Source: AP-15 sp036500965 (lineage in GTDB: Bacteria > Pseudomonadota > Alphaproteobacteria > ATCC43930 > CGMCC-115725). Taken from it: DNA of 64,000 nucleotides. Below, one piece after another: positions 35,055 to 44,160 of this stretch. The stretch covers positions 1-64,000 of the forward strand of contig DASYBC010000051.1 in NCBI GenBank assembly GCA_036500965.1, written 5' to 3'. Below the pieces are notes generated by a model. It made no database searches. It saw nothing but the letters and a program-made list of their open reading frames with translations, and was not told the DNA's origin. Each line of letters opens with the position of its first letter. Within the stretch, counting starts at the first letter, position 1. A program made the position numbers and the translations under genes.

Positions 35055-36935
35055 TCAAAACGCCTTGGTCAGCAGCAGCTGTAGCGAGTTGACCACGATG
35101 TCGCCGCTGCGCCCGGACAGCACCGCGCCGCCGTTGGGCTGATAGGAGAACGTGTACAGCACCGATCCGGTCAAGCTTCTGGCAAATATGTAGTTGACCC
35201 CGAGAGAGGCGTTAAACGTGTTGACGCCACTGACGACGGTCAGCGTTGTCGGGGTAAAGACGTTGGCCGTGTTGGAATAGCCCAGCGCGGCGATGCCGTT
35301 GAGGTCGGGCCTGATGTCGCGGTTCCACGAGAGGTTCGCGCCGAGGCTCGTGGTCGGGGTGGTGATTGGCGGCGTCAGCGAGGTCTGATTGCTGTAATAA
35401 CCGTAAAGCGTGTAGCTGTTGGGCCCGATCGTGTCCGTAATTTGAGCATTGAACAGGTGCTGCCGATAGACCCCATTGGTCAGTCCCGAGCCGGTCAAGT
35501 ACAGGGACGTCGGCAGACCGGAGAGCTGATCGACGATCCCGCCATAGGGGCTCAAGGTAGAGCTCGCCAGCGAAGTCTGCAGATACTGGGCCGGAGAGCT
35601 GATCCCCTGCACCAAGCTGGCGGTTGCCGTGATGGTCGGAGTCAGCTGGACGAGAGCGGACCCGGTAAAGCCGTAAACCCCCTGCTCCACGCCGTATTCC
35701 AGGCTGACATACCCATAATTGGGGCCGAACGTGAGCCGCCCGCCGACCAGCCAGGTCGGGCCGGCGAAGCTCGCCGACGGCGCGAACGGGTATTGAATGT
35801 TCTGGTAACCGATCCGGCCCAGGGCCGCGATCGCCGGCGTGATCTGGTATTGCAGATCGTCATACGAGCTGAACTGGGTGTTGCGGCTGGTCGAGTTGGA
35901 GTTGAAGCTCGCCGCGTCGATGGTCAGTCGCGACGCCGCGCGGGTGAAATCGCGCCCGGTCGTGGCGGTGAATGTGCCCTCGTTCAAAATCCCGTTGGCA
36001 AGATTGGTCTGAGATGGCGTCAGCGTCGACGCGGTGGTGACCGTGTTGCCGCCGAAATTGGTCGAGCCGAAGCGATAGCGCAATTCGGTATCGACCAAAC
36101 CGTCATACGACTCTCGCAAATAAGGCGAGATCAAGTTGGTATATATCTGGGTCTGTTGGCCGCGCGGCAGCTGGCTCGCGTTGATAAACCCGAGGCCGGG
36201 CAAGGTCGATCCTTGGGCGATGCTGCTCTGCACGTCGACAAACAAGTACCCCGGCACAATCGTGCCGGTGCCATTTGCATAGAGATTGGCGAAGAGCTGG
36301 TCGAGGCTGCTGGTAGGGACATAGGCGTCACCCTCTACCTGGGCGGTCATGACCCCCTGCAGCCGCGGCGTATCGGCTGAAACCGACACCCCCGGGATCA
36401 GCCTTGTTTCGGCCGCCGCGGTCCGATCGGAAGCGGAATAAAAAACATTGTCGGTGAGTGTTTCGCCCAGCGAGAGTGTGGGCTGAATCAGGATCGCCGG
36501 CGCGTTCGGGTCGTATTGCTGCAGCGTGGTGATCCCGGCGCCCGGGGATCGCAGCCCCAGCGAATACGGCGGCTGGGTCGGCGCCGCCGAGGTGATGCCG
36601 TTCGGCAGCGCGTTTGGTGGCGCCAACGGATTTGGCAGGCCGAAAGAACCCGTCGGCGCCGGCGGAAGAATATCCGGCGGGTTGATGACCGGGACCGCGC
36701 CGCTCGGCGTCTGGCTGGGCAGCGCGGCGCTCCCCGAGGCACTCGGTGGCGTGGCGCCGCTCGGCGCCGGACCGCCGGAGGCGGGACCGCTTGGGGCCGG
36801 ACCGGTGATCGGCTGCGCCGCGGCAGGGGCGGTGCGCACGGATCCGGCGGCGGCGAGCAGCAAGAGGGTCAGAGCGCCATGATGCCGTTTGCGCAACCGC
36901 CAACCCGCCGCGCGTCTAGGCCGGCGCCGGTGCAT
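35055..36935 (-). CDS. XrtA-associated outer-membrane beta-barrel protein (TIGR03016-like)
   Basis: This 626-residue protein has a signal peptide (basic start MHRRRPRR, then LTLLLLAAAGSV) and a Pro/Ala/Gly/Ser-rich linker up to about residue 130. The rest is a long beta-rich region with alternating polar and hydrophobic residues and many Tyr and Asn, ending in the aromatic residue of LLLTKAF, as expected for an outer-membrane barrel. This matches the PEP-CTERM system-associated outer-membrane family found between the tyrosine kinase and the ATPase in XrtA loci. It may form the exit pore for the polysaccharide. Three in-frame ATGs (36962, 36950, 36935) are possible and all overlap the end of the kinase gene; I chose the one nearest the signal peptide. 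Confidence 0.85.
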   Translation of the reverse strand: MHRRRPRRAAGWRLRKRHHGALTLLLLAAAGSVRTAPAAAQPITGPAPSGPASGGPAPSGATPPSASGSAALPSQTPSGAVPVINPPDILPPAPTGSFGLPNPLAPPNALPNGITSAAPTQPPYSLGLRSPGAGITTLQQYDPNAPAILIQPTLSLGETLTDNVFYSASDRTAAAETRLIPGVSVSADTPRLQGVMTAQVEGDAYVPTSSLDQLFANLYANGTGTIVPGYLFVDVQSSIAQGSTLPGLGFINASQLPRGQQTQIYTNLISPYLRESYDGLVDTELRYRFGSTNFGGNTVTTASTLTPSQTNLANGILNEGTFTATTGRDFTRAASRLTIDAASFNSNSTSRNTQFSSYDDLQYQITPAIAALGRIGYQNIQYPFAPSASFAGPTWLVGGRLTFGPNYGYVSLEYGVEQGVYGFTGSALVQLTPTITATASLVQGISSPAQYLQTSLASSTLSPYGGIVDQLSGLPTSLYLTGSGLTNGVYRQHLFNAQITDTIGPNSYTLYGYYSNQTSLTPPITTPTTSLGANLSWNRDIRPDLNGIAALGYSNTANVFTPTTLTVVSGVNTFNASLGVNYIFARSLTGSVLYTFSYQPNGGAVLSGRSGDIVVNSLQLLLTKAF

Positions 36936-37902
36936 CCGAGCGCAGCTCATCGCCCTCGCCATCGGGATAATGGTAGCCGTAGCCGTAGGAGCCGAAATGC
37001 GCGCTGGCAGACTCGCCCTTGTTCAGGAGCAAGCTGATCCGTGGGCAGGAGCCGAGCATCCCGAGGCCGGCTTCGATCTCGTCCTGCTGGGTGCGATGCG
37101 CCTCGACCACAAACACGATCTGACCAACCAGCGGGGCCAAGGTGGCGGCGTCGCTGCTGGCCATGCAGGGCGGGGTATCGAGGATGATGAAACGATCGGG
37201 AAAGCGCCGCGTCAATTCGGTCAGCAGCGCACCCATGCGATTGCTCGAAAACAGCTCCGGCACGTGCGGGCCGCCGCGACCCGCCGGGAGCACCAAGAGG
37301 TTCGGATAGCTGGTGCGAACCAGCACCCGGGCGAGATCGAGATCGCCCGCGACCACATCGACAATCCCTGCCTCTCCCGGGATTCCCAGAATCGTGCGCA
37401 AGGTCGAGTGATGGGTATCGACATCGACGAGCAGCGCCTTGACATCGCGCTCGGAAGCGAATGCCAGCGCCAAGTTTAGCGAAACAAAGGTCTTTCCTTC
37501 TCCGGGGCGGGCGCTCGTGACCATAATCAGCCGACTCTCCCGCTGGTCCTCCCCGGTGCTCGCCGACCAGGCGGCCATCAAGTTGCGTTTGACCAGCCGG
37601 AACTCCTCGACGGTTCGCGAACGCTCCGATGACGGAACCGTCACTCCATGATCGGCGAGCCGCCCGCGGTCGAGGATCAGCAGCGGGCCCGAGCCAGCTG
37701 CGGTTTCCGCCCCATTCAAATCCAGGCCGGAGCCTGCCGCCGCCGTGTCTGACCGACCAGCGGGCTGCGGGGCAGGCGGCGCAGAAGTGGCGGCGGGCGT
37801 CGGCGTCGAGGGCTTGGGCGCTGGCGGCGAACCTAGATCGGCTGCCTCGCGCTGGCGCAGCAGCGCCGCCGCCCGTTCGATCAGACCGATCGATTCCGCC
37901 AT
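36916..37902 (-). CDS. XrtA-associated tyrosine autokinase (BY-kinase)
   Basis: This 328-residue cytosolic kinase belongs to the CpsD/CapB/EpsG group that controls polysaccharide chain length with its Wzz partner. After a Pro/Ala-rich N-terminal linker, the kinase domain shows Walker A TSARPGEGKTFVSLN (near residue 130), Walker A' LLVDVDTHHS (D160, D162) and Walker B FIILDTPP. The Tyr-rich tail FGSYGYGYHYPDGEG is the expected autophosphorylation cluster. The ATG at 37902 overlaps the stop of the Wzz gene (TGATG), so kinase and Wzz are coupled, as usual for two-component BY-kinases. The tail overlaps the next gene. Confidence 0.93.
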   Translation of the reverse strand: MAESIGLIERAAALLRQREAADLGSPPAPKPSTPTPAATSAPPAPQPAGRSDTAAAGSGLDLNGAETAAGSGPLLILDRGRLADHGVTVPSSERSRTVEEFRLVKRNLMAAWSASTGEDQRESRLIMVTSARPGEGKTFVSLNLALAFASERDVKALLVDVDTHHSTLRTILGIPGEAGIVDVVAGDLDLARVLVRTSYPNLLVLPAGRGGPHVPELFSSNRMGALLTELTRRFPDRFIILDTPPCMASSDAATLAPLVGQIVFVVEAHRTQQDEIEAGLGMLGSCPRISLLLNKGESASAHFGSYGYGYHYPDGEGDELRSDAPAPA

Positions 37903-39476
37903 CAGGACACGCTTACCGAGTGGAGGCCGAAGCTGAGCGCCAGCAAGGTTCCATACACCGCCACCAGGACGAAGGCGCTGGCGCACACTCCGGCCAGCTG
38001 GGCCATCGCCCGGCGCCGGTCGATGCCAAGCGAAAGCCGGCTCACGCTTCCCAAGATCGGAACGCCGATCGTGCGCAATTGGGTGATCGTGGCAAAGGAG
38101 CGGTCGAGCTGGGTCATCGCCAATGGCGCGGCAAAGCCGGCGCCGATCCCGAGCAGCAGCACTGCCGAAATCAGAAACGGCCGACGCGGCGCAACCGGCG
38201 CGGAGGGCACCCGCGGCGGATCGACGATGCGGAACTGGATCTTTTCGGTCCTGGTATCGGCGGCGTCGGCGATATCGGCGGCTTGGCGGCGCGCCACCAG
38301 CTCCTGATAATTGGTCCTCAGCACGCCATAGTCGCGGTCCATGTCGCGCACCTTTTCCAAAATGCCGGGCGCCGATTGGACGATGCGCTCGATGCGAGCT
38401 TGCTCGGCCTCGGCCTCGTTCAGCCGCCGCTGCGCGGTGGCGACCTCCCCGTCGGCATCGACCAGCTCGACTTTGAGCCGATCGTAGACCGCGTTCGCGA
38501 TCTGTGTCTTGTTGTCGGCGAGCGCGCCGCCCGGCCCCGATCGTTTGATCTCGGCCTGGACCTGTGCAATCTCTTTTTTCGTCGCGATCACGTCGGGATA
38601 CTGGTCGGTATATTTGAGCCGCAACGTGTCGAGGTTGCGGCGCAGCTCATCGAGCCGCGCCTGTTCCGGGTCCACCGATCCACCGCCGGCAATGATCACC
38701 TGCGGCGCGCGGTCGACGCTCAGCATCGGCGGAACCGAGGCGAGCGCCTTCTGCAGCGAGTCCCGTTTGGCGATGGCGTCAGAGAGGTCGTCCTTCGCAG
38801 CGATGATCGCACCACGAGCCTGGTCGAGCCGGCTGCCGCCGTTCACCCCCTGCATGCCGGAATCCGGCAGGCTGTCCGAAACAATGTCCGGATACTGCCG
38901 CGCCAATTCGCCTCGCCGCTGTTCCGCTCGGCGCAGCTGATCGCGATAGGAGGCGATCTCCTCATCCAGAAAGCGCTGGGCGCTGTCCATCTCGGCGCGG
39001 CTGCTGCCCGAGGTTTTTTCGGCGAAGATCGTCAGCAGCGCCTGCACGACGTTTTTCGCCACCTGTGGGTCGTGGTTGCGGTACGAAATCGTCATCAGAT
39101 TGTCGGTGATCGGCCTGACCTCGACATTCTGCGCCAGCTGGGCGTACAGCCCTTCCTTTTGCGCCGTCGTGGCGGTTGCGGGCGCGAGATCGGCCAACTG
39201 CACCAGCTGCTCCAAATTGGGTCGGCTCAGCAGGGTGCGCTCCATGAAGTCGAGGTGGCGGGCCGGGTCGGTGTTCGCCGCAAGCCCTTGCAACAACGGG
39301 GTCAGCACCGGGTCGACGTTGAGATAGACGCGGGCCGAGGATTCGTACTGGGTCGGCATGAACGCGATCGCGATCCATCCAACCGTGCACACCAGCCAGG
39401 CCAGGCCGACGCCAAGCCAGCGCTGTCGCCACATCGCTTGCAGGATCGGTAAGGCCTGCGCCTGGATCGAATTCAT
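37902..39476 (-). CDS. XrtA-type polysaccharide chain-length determinant (Wzz/GumC-like)
   Basis: This 524-residue inner-membrane protein has a first membrane segment near residues 20-40 (WLGVGLAWLVCTVGWIAIAF), a large periplasmic region rich in coiled coil (about 100-420), and a second membrane segment near residue 430, with a third hydrophobic stretch at the end. The Wzz-type N-terminus is followed by YESSARVYLNVDPVL, and the PxxP-like motif before the second helix is PPRVPSAPVAPRRP. It should set exopolysaccharide chain length together with the tyrosine kinase. The ATG at 39476 has GGAG 6 bp upstream; a GTG 12 bp earlier is less likely. Confidence 0.93.
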   Translation of the reverse strand: MNSIQAQALPILQAMWRQRWLGVGLAWLVCTVGWIAIAFMPTQYESSARVYLNVDPVLTPLLQGLAANTDPARHLDFMERTLLSRPNLEQLVQLADLAPATATTAQKEGLYAQLAQNVEVRPITDNLMTISYRNHDPQVAKNVVQALLTIFAEKTSGSSRAEMDSAQRFLDEEIASYRDQLRRAEQRRGELARQYPDIVSDSLPDSGMQGVNGGSRLDQARGAIIAAKDDLSDAIAKRDSLQKALASVPPMLSVDRAPQVIIAGGGSVDPEQARLDELRRNLDTLRLKYTDQYPDVIATKKEIAQVQAEIKRSGPGGALADNKTQIANAVYDRLKVELVDADGEVATAQRRLNEAEAEQARIERIVQSAPGILEKVRDMDRDYGVLRTNYQELVARRQAADIADAADTRTEKIQFRIVDPPRVPSAPVAPRRPFLISAVLLLGIGAGFAAPLAMTQLDRSFATITQLRTIGVPILGSVSRLSLGIDRRRAMAQLAGVCASAFVLVAVYGTLLALSFGLHSVSVS

Positions 39477-39582
39477 CTGCGGCTCCACACGGATCGATCG
39501 GGACGGGCGATCCCCGGTAATTTGAGCTGATGCGATCGAGCGGGCTCGTGATGGCCACCCCTTATGAGACGCCGGCGCATGA

Positions 39583-40197
39583 TCAGAACAGGCGTTGCGG
39601 GATGATCAGAATGTCACCAGGCTGAAGCGCGACATTGCTCGACACGTCGCCATCCCTGATCAGATCGTCGAGATGCACCGTATAAGTGGCCTGCCTGCCG
39701 TCGATGGTTCGCACGATCACCGCATCGTTTCCCGCCGCGTAGCGTGTCAGGCCGCCGACCTCGATCATCGCGTCGAGCGCGGTCATGCCGGTGCGATACG
39801 GCAGCGCCCGCGGTTGCGCCGCCTCGCCGATGACGCGTACCTGCTCGTTGAACGGGCCGACAAACCCTTCGGCGATCACCGTAACCACCGGCTCCTTGAT
39901 ATATTTCGCCAACTGCTGCTCGAGTTCATTGCCGAGCTGGGTCGGGGTCTTGCCGATCGCGACCACGTCATTGACCAGCGGGATCGACAACCGCCCATCC
40001 GGGCGGACGTCGACAGTCACCGACAGCTCCGGGTTGCGCCACACGAAGATGTTGAGGCGATCGCCGGGGCCGATGATGTATTCGCTCGACGGCAACGAGG
40101 AGGCGGGCGGCGTCGGGGGCAGCGGCGGCGCGCCGTGACATCCGGCAACGGCCAACACAACAATTGTACCTGCCGCGCGAAGCAATGTGCGATGCAC
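39583..40197 (-). CDS. XrtA-associated polysaccharide export lipoprotein (Wza-like)
   Basis: This 204-residue protein is the first gene of the XrtA operon. It has a lipoprotein signal with lipobox LAVAGC (Cys20), a Pro-rich linker, the Poly_export domain (SEYIIGPGDRLNIFVWRNPEL, VDVRPDGRLSIPLVNDVVA) and a SLBB-like second domain (VRVIGEAAQPRALPYRTGMTALDAMIEVGGL). It is much shorter than Wza because it lacks the C-terminal helical domain, which is normal for PEP-CTERM systems. The GTG at 40197 has GGAGGAG 8 bp upstream. It should form the periplasmic or outer-membrane part of the secretion channel. Confidence 0.93.
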   Translation of the reverse strand: MHRTLLRAAGTIVVLAVAGCHGAPPLPPTPPASSLPSSEYIIGPGDRLNIFVWRNPELSVTVDVRPDGRLSIPLVNDVVAIGKTPTQLGNELEQQLAKYIKEPVVTVIAEGFVGPFNEQVRVIGEAAQPRALPYRTGMTALDAMIEVGGLTRYAAGNDAVIVRTIDGRQATYTVHLDDLIRDGDVSSNVALQPGDILIIPQRLF

Positions 40198-40690
40198 CCG
40201 TGCGCTCCTCCACAGAGTTCCCAACCCGGGACAGGTAACGGCGCCCGGAGAAACCCGCGTCTCCGAATGCCGCACTCCCCTCTCTCCGCGCATCGCGGCA
40301 AGATACTTCCCTCGCTCCCCGGCTATAGCACCAAGCCGGCCGAGGCGCAATAAAGCTGTCGTTCCCGGCTCGCCTTTAGGCGACAACAACAGCAAAGACA
40401 ACGCGCCGGACCAAACCTTTTTTGCGGCGGCCCGCGTTGAGCCGCCGCAAGCTCGGCTCTGGTTCGCGGCCTCGCCTGGCGCGGCAACAGGGCCTGGCAC
40501 CGCCCGCCAGCTCCGCTCGGCAATCGACCGAAACTGCCCGCCAGTCGTTTTGTCGCATTCGCCGCATCCTGATCGATCTCGCCGGCGCAGCCTGGTGCCG
40601 GCCCGCAGTCGAATGGTCGATCAGATTTGTGAAAAAATAATGAAGCTGAGCGCGGCCTCGGCGGTTTTCGCGCCGCCTCGGCCGCCTCGG
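40198..40690. other. 493-bp gap upstream of the XrtA operon
   Basis: The gap separates the DUF1501 gene end from the XrtA operon start, both on the minus strand, so it must hold the operon promoter. I see no convincing gene. It contains a perfect 10-bp inverted repeat TTGCGGCGGC/GCCGCCGCAA with a 9-nt loop (40422-40450) and a smaller hairpin TCGCC-TTTA-GGCGA near 40375. On the minus strand the larger hairpin is followed by an A-run, so it is not a terminator for the DUF1501 transcript. Confidence 0.5.
40322..40350 (-). promoter_or_regulatory. Candidate promoter of the XrtA operon
   Basis: On the minus strand TTGCGC (40345-40350) and TATAGC (40322-40327) are 17 bp apart, giving a start about 115 bp before the GTG of the first gene. 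The match to sigma70 consensus is moderate, so this is only a candidate. Confidence 0.3.
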
Positions 40691-41932
40691 TCACGCCCCC
40701 GCCAGCTGCCCCAATCCCGAAACGCCCGGCGGCGCGCCGGGGAACACCCGGTCGAGCTGGCGATCGGAAAGGTGTAGATGCGGTCCGAGGATCGCCGCAA
40801 GCGCGGTGCGAAAGTCGGTCGTGACCGCCAGGTCGCGGCGTTGATAGAGCTGGGCCGCGGCCAGCCCCGGCCAGTCCCCATAAATCCGACCGCCCCTGAC
40901 CGCGCCGCCGGCGACCCATATGACATTTCCGTGACCGTGGTCGGTGCCGCGGTCGCCATTCTCATGAACCGTGCGGCCGAATTCGGACAACACGACGATC
41001 ACTGTGTCGCGCCAGGTGCGGCCGAGCCCCTGCGTCAAGGCGGCAAGGCCCTCGCCGAGCGGTCGCAGCCGGTTGGCGAGCTGCCCCGCATGGCTGCCCT
41101 GATCGACATGAGTATCCCAGCCGCCGAGGGCGATAAAGGCGAGCCGGATGCGCGGATCGCCGTCGAGCAGACGCCCGAGCTGACCCGCCCGCGCGGCAAA
41201 GCTCGACGGCGGCGGCGCGCCGCCCGCGGCAATCGCCTGCTCGCGAGCAAGGTCGCCGAGCAGCTCCGTCCGCGCCTGGCGCCCCTCGCGATAGGCCCGG
41301 TCGAGCGCGTCGTCCCCAGCATAAAGCCGGTCGAAGGCGGCGGCGATCTGCGGCCGGTCGATCGGCAATGCCCGAGCGGCGTTGGGCCCGAGCGGCAGAT
41401 TGGTTGACGGCGCGGCGCCGTCGAGGATGCGCGGCAGGATCGGGCCAACGCTGAGCGCCTCGGTCGGATCGCGGCGGCCCGGCAGCACTTGCAGCAGCCG
41501 GTTCATCCACCCGTCCGGGGTGGCGCTGTCGCCCGGCGTGCCGTTCTCGATATAGCGCTGGGCCTCGAAATGCGAGCGGTTCGGGTCGGGCGAGCCGGCG
41601 GCATGGATAAAGGCGAGGGTTTCGGCCCGCCACAGCGGCAACAGGCTCGCCAGCGCCGGGTGCAAGCCAAAGCGGCCGTCGAGCGCCAGCGCGCCCTCGG
41701 GCTCTCCCGGGCGGGCAATCGCGATCGTCGGCCGGGCCGAATAATAGGCCGCCTCGCCATAGGGCACGACGACGTTGAGGCCATCGACGGCGCCGCGCAG
41801 CAGCAGCACGATCAGCCGCGGCGGATCGCCGTCGGCGCTCGCCGCCCAAGCCATGTGCCCAAACGGCAGCAGGGCCGCGCCGGAAACGGCCTTGAGCAGG
41901 AAACGCCGCGGTATCGAGCGCCTGCGGGCCAT
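40691..41932 (-). CDS. DUF1501 domain-containing exported protein
   Basis: This 413-residue protein has a twin-arginine-like signal (RRRSIPRRFLLKAVSG, hydrophobic core, AWA cleavage near residue 31). The DUF1501 domain follows with LIVLLLRGAVDGLNVVVPYGE, HPALASLLPLW, LGGWDTHVDQG, the late VIVVLSEFGRTVHENGDRGTDHGHGN and the C-terminal TDFRTALAAIL. The metal-site-like His and Asp residues in the SEFGRT region suggest an alkaline-phosphatase-superfamily (sulfatase-like) fold. It is 9 bp downstream of a DUF1800 gene, the usual partnership. The function of this pair is not established. Confidence 0.93.
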   Translation of the reverse strand: MARRRSIPRRFLLKAVSGAALLPFGHMAWAASADGDPPRLIVLLLRGAVDGLNVVVPYGEAAYYSARPTIAIARPGEPEGALALDGRFGLHPALASLLPLWRAETLAFIHAAGSPDPNRSHFEAQRYIENGTPGDSATPDGWMNRLLQVLPGRRDPTEALSVGPILPRILDGAAPSTNLPLGPNAARALPIDRPQIAAAFDRLYAGDDALDRAYREGRQARTELLGDLAREQAIAAGGAPPPSSFAARAGQLGRLLDGDPRIRLAFIALGGWDTHVDQGSHAGQLANRLRPLGEGLAALTQGLGRTWRDTVIVVLSEFGRTVHENGDRGTDHGHGNVIWVAGGAVRGGRIYGDWPGLAAAQLYQRRDLAVTTDFRTALAAILGPHLHLSDRQLDRVFPGAPPGVSGLGQLAGA

Positions 41933-41941
41933 CGCCGCCTC

Positions 41942-43453
41942 CTATCTGCGCATGAAGTCGGGGCTGCCGAAGATCAGCGCGGCGCGCAGCCCGCCCGGCG
42001 CGGCCTCGACCGCCGCGCGTGTCGAGCGCGACAGGCTCGCGCCAAAGATCTCCTCGAGAGGCGCGGGATCGATCGGGTCGGGGCGATGCGGCAGAAGCGC
42101 CGCGCCGTCTTCGCCGCCTACCGGCAGCGCGCCGATCGGCAGGCCGCCGCCGGCCAAGGCAATGGCAAAGCTGACCCGTTGGATCGCGGCGTTCGGGCTG
42201 AGCCACGCCTGTTGCGTGTTGGCATAGCCGTCTGGCGTTTGGCACCCGTAGAGCGGCATGCCGAAACGGCTCATCCAGCCGATCAGCGGCCGCAGATTGT
42301 TGACCGGGACCCCGGCCGCGCGCACCGCGGAGATCACGTATTCATAAGGCGTCTTGTATTTCTGCCCGGCGCTGTCCCAGAATTCGGGGCTGGCGAACAG
42401 CGTCTGCAGAACCTGCCGGATGTCGCCGCCGGTCGCCAGGAAACGGGCGGCGAGCCGGTCGACGAGAGCAGGCGGCGGCGCGTCGGCGACAAAATACTGC
42501 GCGAGCTCGTAGGCGATGTGATGGGCGGTGGCCGGGCTGCTGGCCAAAATATCGAGCGCCTCTTCGCCCTCCGCCCGGCCTCGCGCGTCGAGCTTGCGCC
42601 CGAGAAACACCTTGGGGCTGTAGTCGTGTCGCGTCCCATCGAAGATCGCCGCGACCTCGGGAAACTTTTCCGAGCCGGGCGGATTGACTCGCCAGCCGGT
42701 CAGCACCCGCGCCAGGGTGACAACATCGCCCTGGGTGTAGCCGCCATTGACGCCGAGCGTGTGCAGCTCCATCACCTCGCGGGCAAAATTCTCGTTCAAC
42801 CCGCTCGCGGCCCCGCGCGCCCCGGGGCTTCCCGGCGCCGCGTCCTCGGTGTTGTCGAGATAGACCAGCATCGCCGGATGCTGGGCGACGGCGAGCAGCA
42901 GGTCGCGGAACCGGCCGAGCGCGTGCGGCCGAATCGCCTGGTCCTCGTAATTGCCGATCCACACCCGATCCAGCCCCTTGCCGGAAAAGATGTTGAAATG
43001 GTTGAACCAGAAATTGACCATCACCTGCTGGAGCTGGCGCCGGCTCAGCACCGCCTTGAGGATGCGAGCCTCGGCGGCCTCGCGCACGACGAGCCGGGCT
43101 CGCGCCTGCTGCGCCCTGATCTCGTCCACGCTCGGCTTGACGCCGGCAACCGGGCGCAGCGGCCCGTAGAGACCCCTCAGTTCGACAGCTCCGAGGCCGA
43201 GGGTCGTGAGCTGAGCCAGGCGAAACCGCAGCTCGATTGGCTCGTCGATCGCTTCGGGCTCGAGCTGCTCGGCGACGTAGCGCTCGACCCCGATCAGCTT
43301 CACATAGTTGAAATCGTCGAGGGTCGGGCCAAACGCCAGCCGATTGAGCACATGGATGACCTGGCGGTCCGAATCGGCAGCGCCCGCCCGCATCGGCAGC
43401 AGCAACAGCAGCAGACACGCCGCCCCCAACAACCCGGCATATCGGCTCGACAT
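41942..43453 (-). CDS. DUF1800 domain-containing exported protein
   Basis: This 503-residue protein has a signal peptide (YAGLLGAACLLLLLLPMRAGAA) and the DUF1800 domain. Typical parts are VIHVLNRLAFGPTLDD near residue 33, the VMVNFWFNHFNIFSGKG segment near 165, SGLNENFAREVMELHTLGVNGGYTQGDV near 235 and LTGWRVNP. A later region QTLFASPEFW is also characteristic. DUF1800 and DUF1501 proteins are encoded side by side in many bacteria and are thought to act together outside the cytoplasm; their activity is unknown. The gene is the first of the pair; the 163-bp upstream gap probably holds its promoter. Confidence 0.93.
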   Translation of the reverse strand: MSSRYAGLLGAACLLLLLLPMRAGAADSDRQVIHVLNRLAFGPTLDDFNYVKLIGVERYVAEQLEPEAIDEPIELRFRLAQLTTLGLGAVELRGLYGPLRPVAGVKPSVDEIRAQQARARLVVREAAEARILKAVLSRRQLQQVMVNFWFNHFNIFSGKGLDRVWIGNYEDQAIRPHALGRFRDLLLAVAQHPAMLVYLDNTEDAAPGSPGARGAASGLNENFAREVMELHTLGVNGGYTQGDVVTLARVLTGWRVNPPGSEKFPEVAAIFDGTRHDYSPKVFLGRKLDARGRAEGEEALDILASSPATAHHIAYELAQYFVADAPPPALVDRLAARFLATGGDIRQVLQTLFASPEFWDSAGQKYKTPYEYVISAVRAAGVPVNNLRPLIGWMSRFGMPLYGCQTPDGYANTQQAWLSPNAAIQRVSFAIALAGGGLPIGALPVGGEDGAALLPHRPDPIDPAPLEEIFGASLSRSTRAAVEAAPGGLRAALIFGSPDFMRR

Positions 43454-43616
43454 GGACCCTGCGGGCTATAACCGTCGATATCGTACTACGGACCTGCCGC
43501 CGATTATATCCCCATACGGCAGCGGCTGCCGGCCTCTTGCACCGGTGAGAGGGCGGCCGCCGATTTCGCGATCATTCTGATCCAGGCGCCGGGCCGGGAT
43601 CCGACCCGGCAGGGCG

Positions 43617-44129
43617 TTAGTCTACGATTTGCCGGATCAGCAAGAATAAGTCGGTATCGCCGGTGGCTTCCCCTGCGGCGGTCAGCATCGCGTGCGCCTG
43701 GCCGCGATGATGCGTCTGGTGATTGAAGAAATGCGTCACCAAGAGCCGCTTTGGCGCGCGGATCTCGCGATTGGCGGCGCCGCTGAACCAGACGAGATCC
43801 TGGTCAAGCCAGGGTTCGTCGACCCGGGCCGCCCAGCGGCTGATGTCGGCGTCCGCCTGCAGCCGCGCCGCCGACAGCTTGGCAAAGTCATTGATCATAT
43901 CCGCGCTTTCCTTGATCGCGGTCGCGGGCTTTGGCCAATCGTCGAACCGCGACATCCACTGCCGGTCGCCCCACAGGATGTGGGTCAGAGTGCCGTGGAT
44001 CGAGCCCCAGAACGCGCCGCGCTCGGCCCGCCGCTCGGCGTCCGGCAGTCGCGCCGCGGCGTCGAACAGGCGGCGGTTCATCTCGGCGTTATAGGCGGCC
44101 ATCGTGCGCACATAGGCGGCGGTGATCAT
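43617..44129 (-). CDS. DinB family protein
   Basis: This 170-residue protein is a four-helix DinB/YfiT-like domain. The three metal-binding His positions are visible as SIHGTLTHILWGDRQW near residue 45 and HFFNHQTHHRGQAHAM near residue 135. The family binds a divalent metal and includes thiol-dependent S-transferases (bacillithiol, mycothiol), but most proteobacterial members are uncharacterised. It starts with MITAAYVRTMAAYNAEMN, a usual N-terminus. It lies 31 bp downstream of a crotonase gene and may be co-transcribed with it. Confidence 0.9.
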   Translation of the reverse strand: MITAAYVRTMAAYNAEMNRRLFDAAARLPDAERRAERGAFWGSIHGTLTHILWGDRQWMSRFDDWPKPATAIKESADMINDFAKLSAARLQADADISRWAARVDEPWLDQDLVWFSGAANREIRAPKRLLVTHFFNHQTHHRGQAHAMLTAAGEATGDTDLFLLIRQIVD

Positions 44130-44160
44130 GGCAATCCCCGTTTAGTCAATTCGCGCCGCT

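Noticed and set aside
40422..40450. Rho-independent terminator of the DUF1501 gene
   Set aside because: In the minus direction the hairpin is followed by A residues, not T residues.
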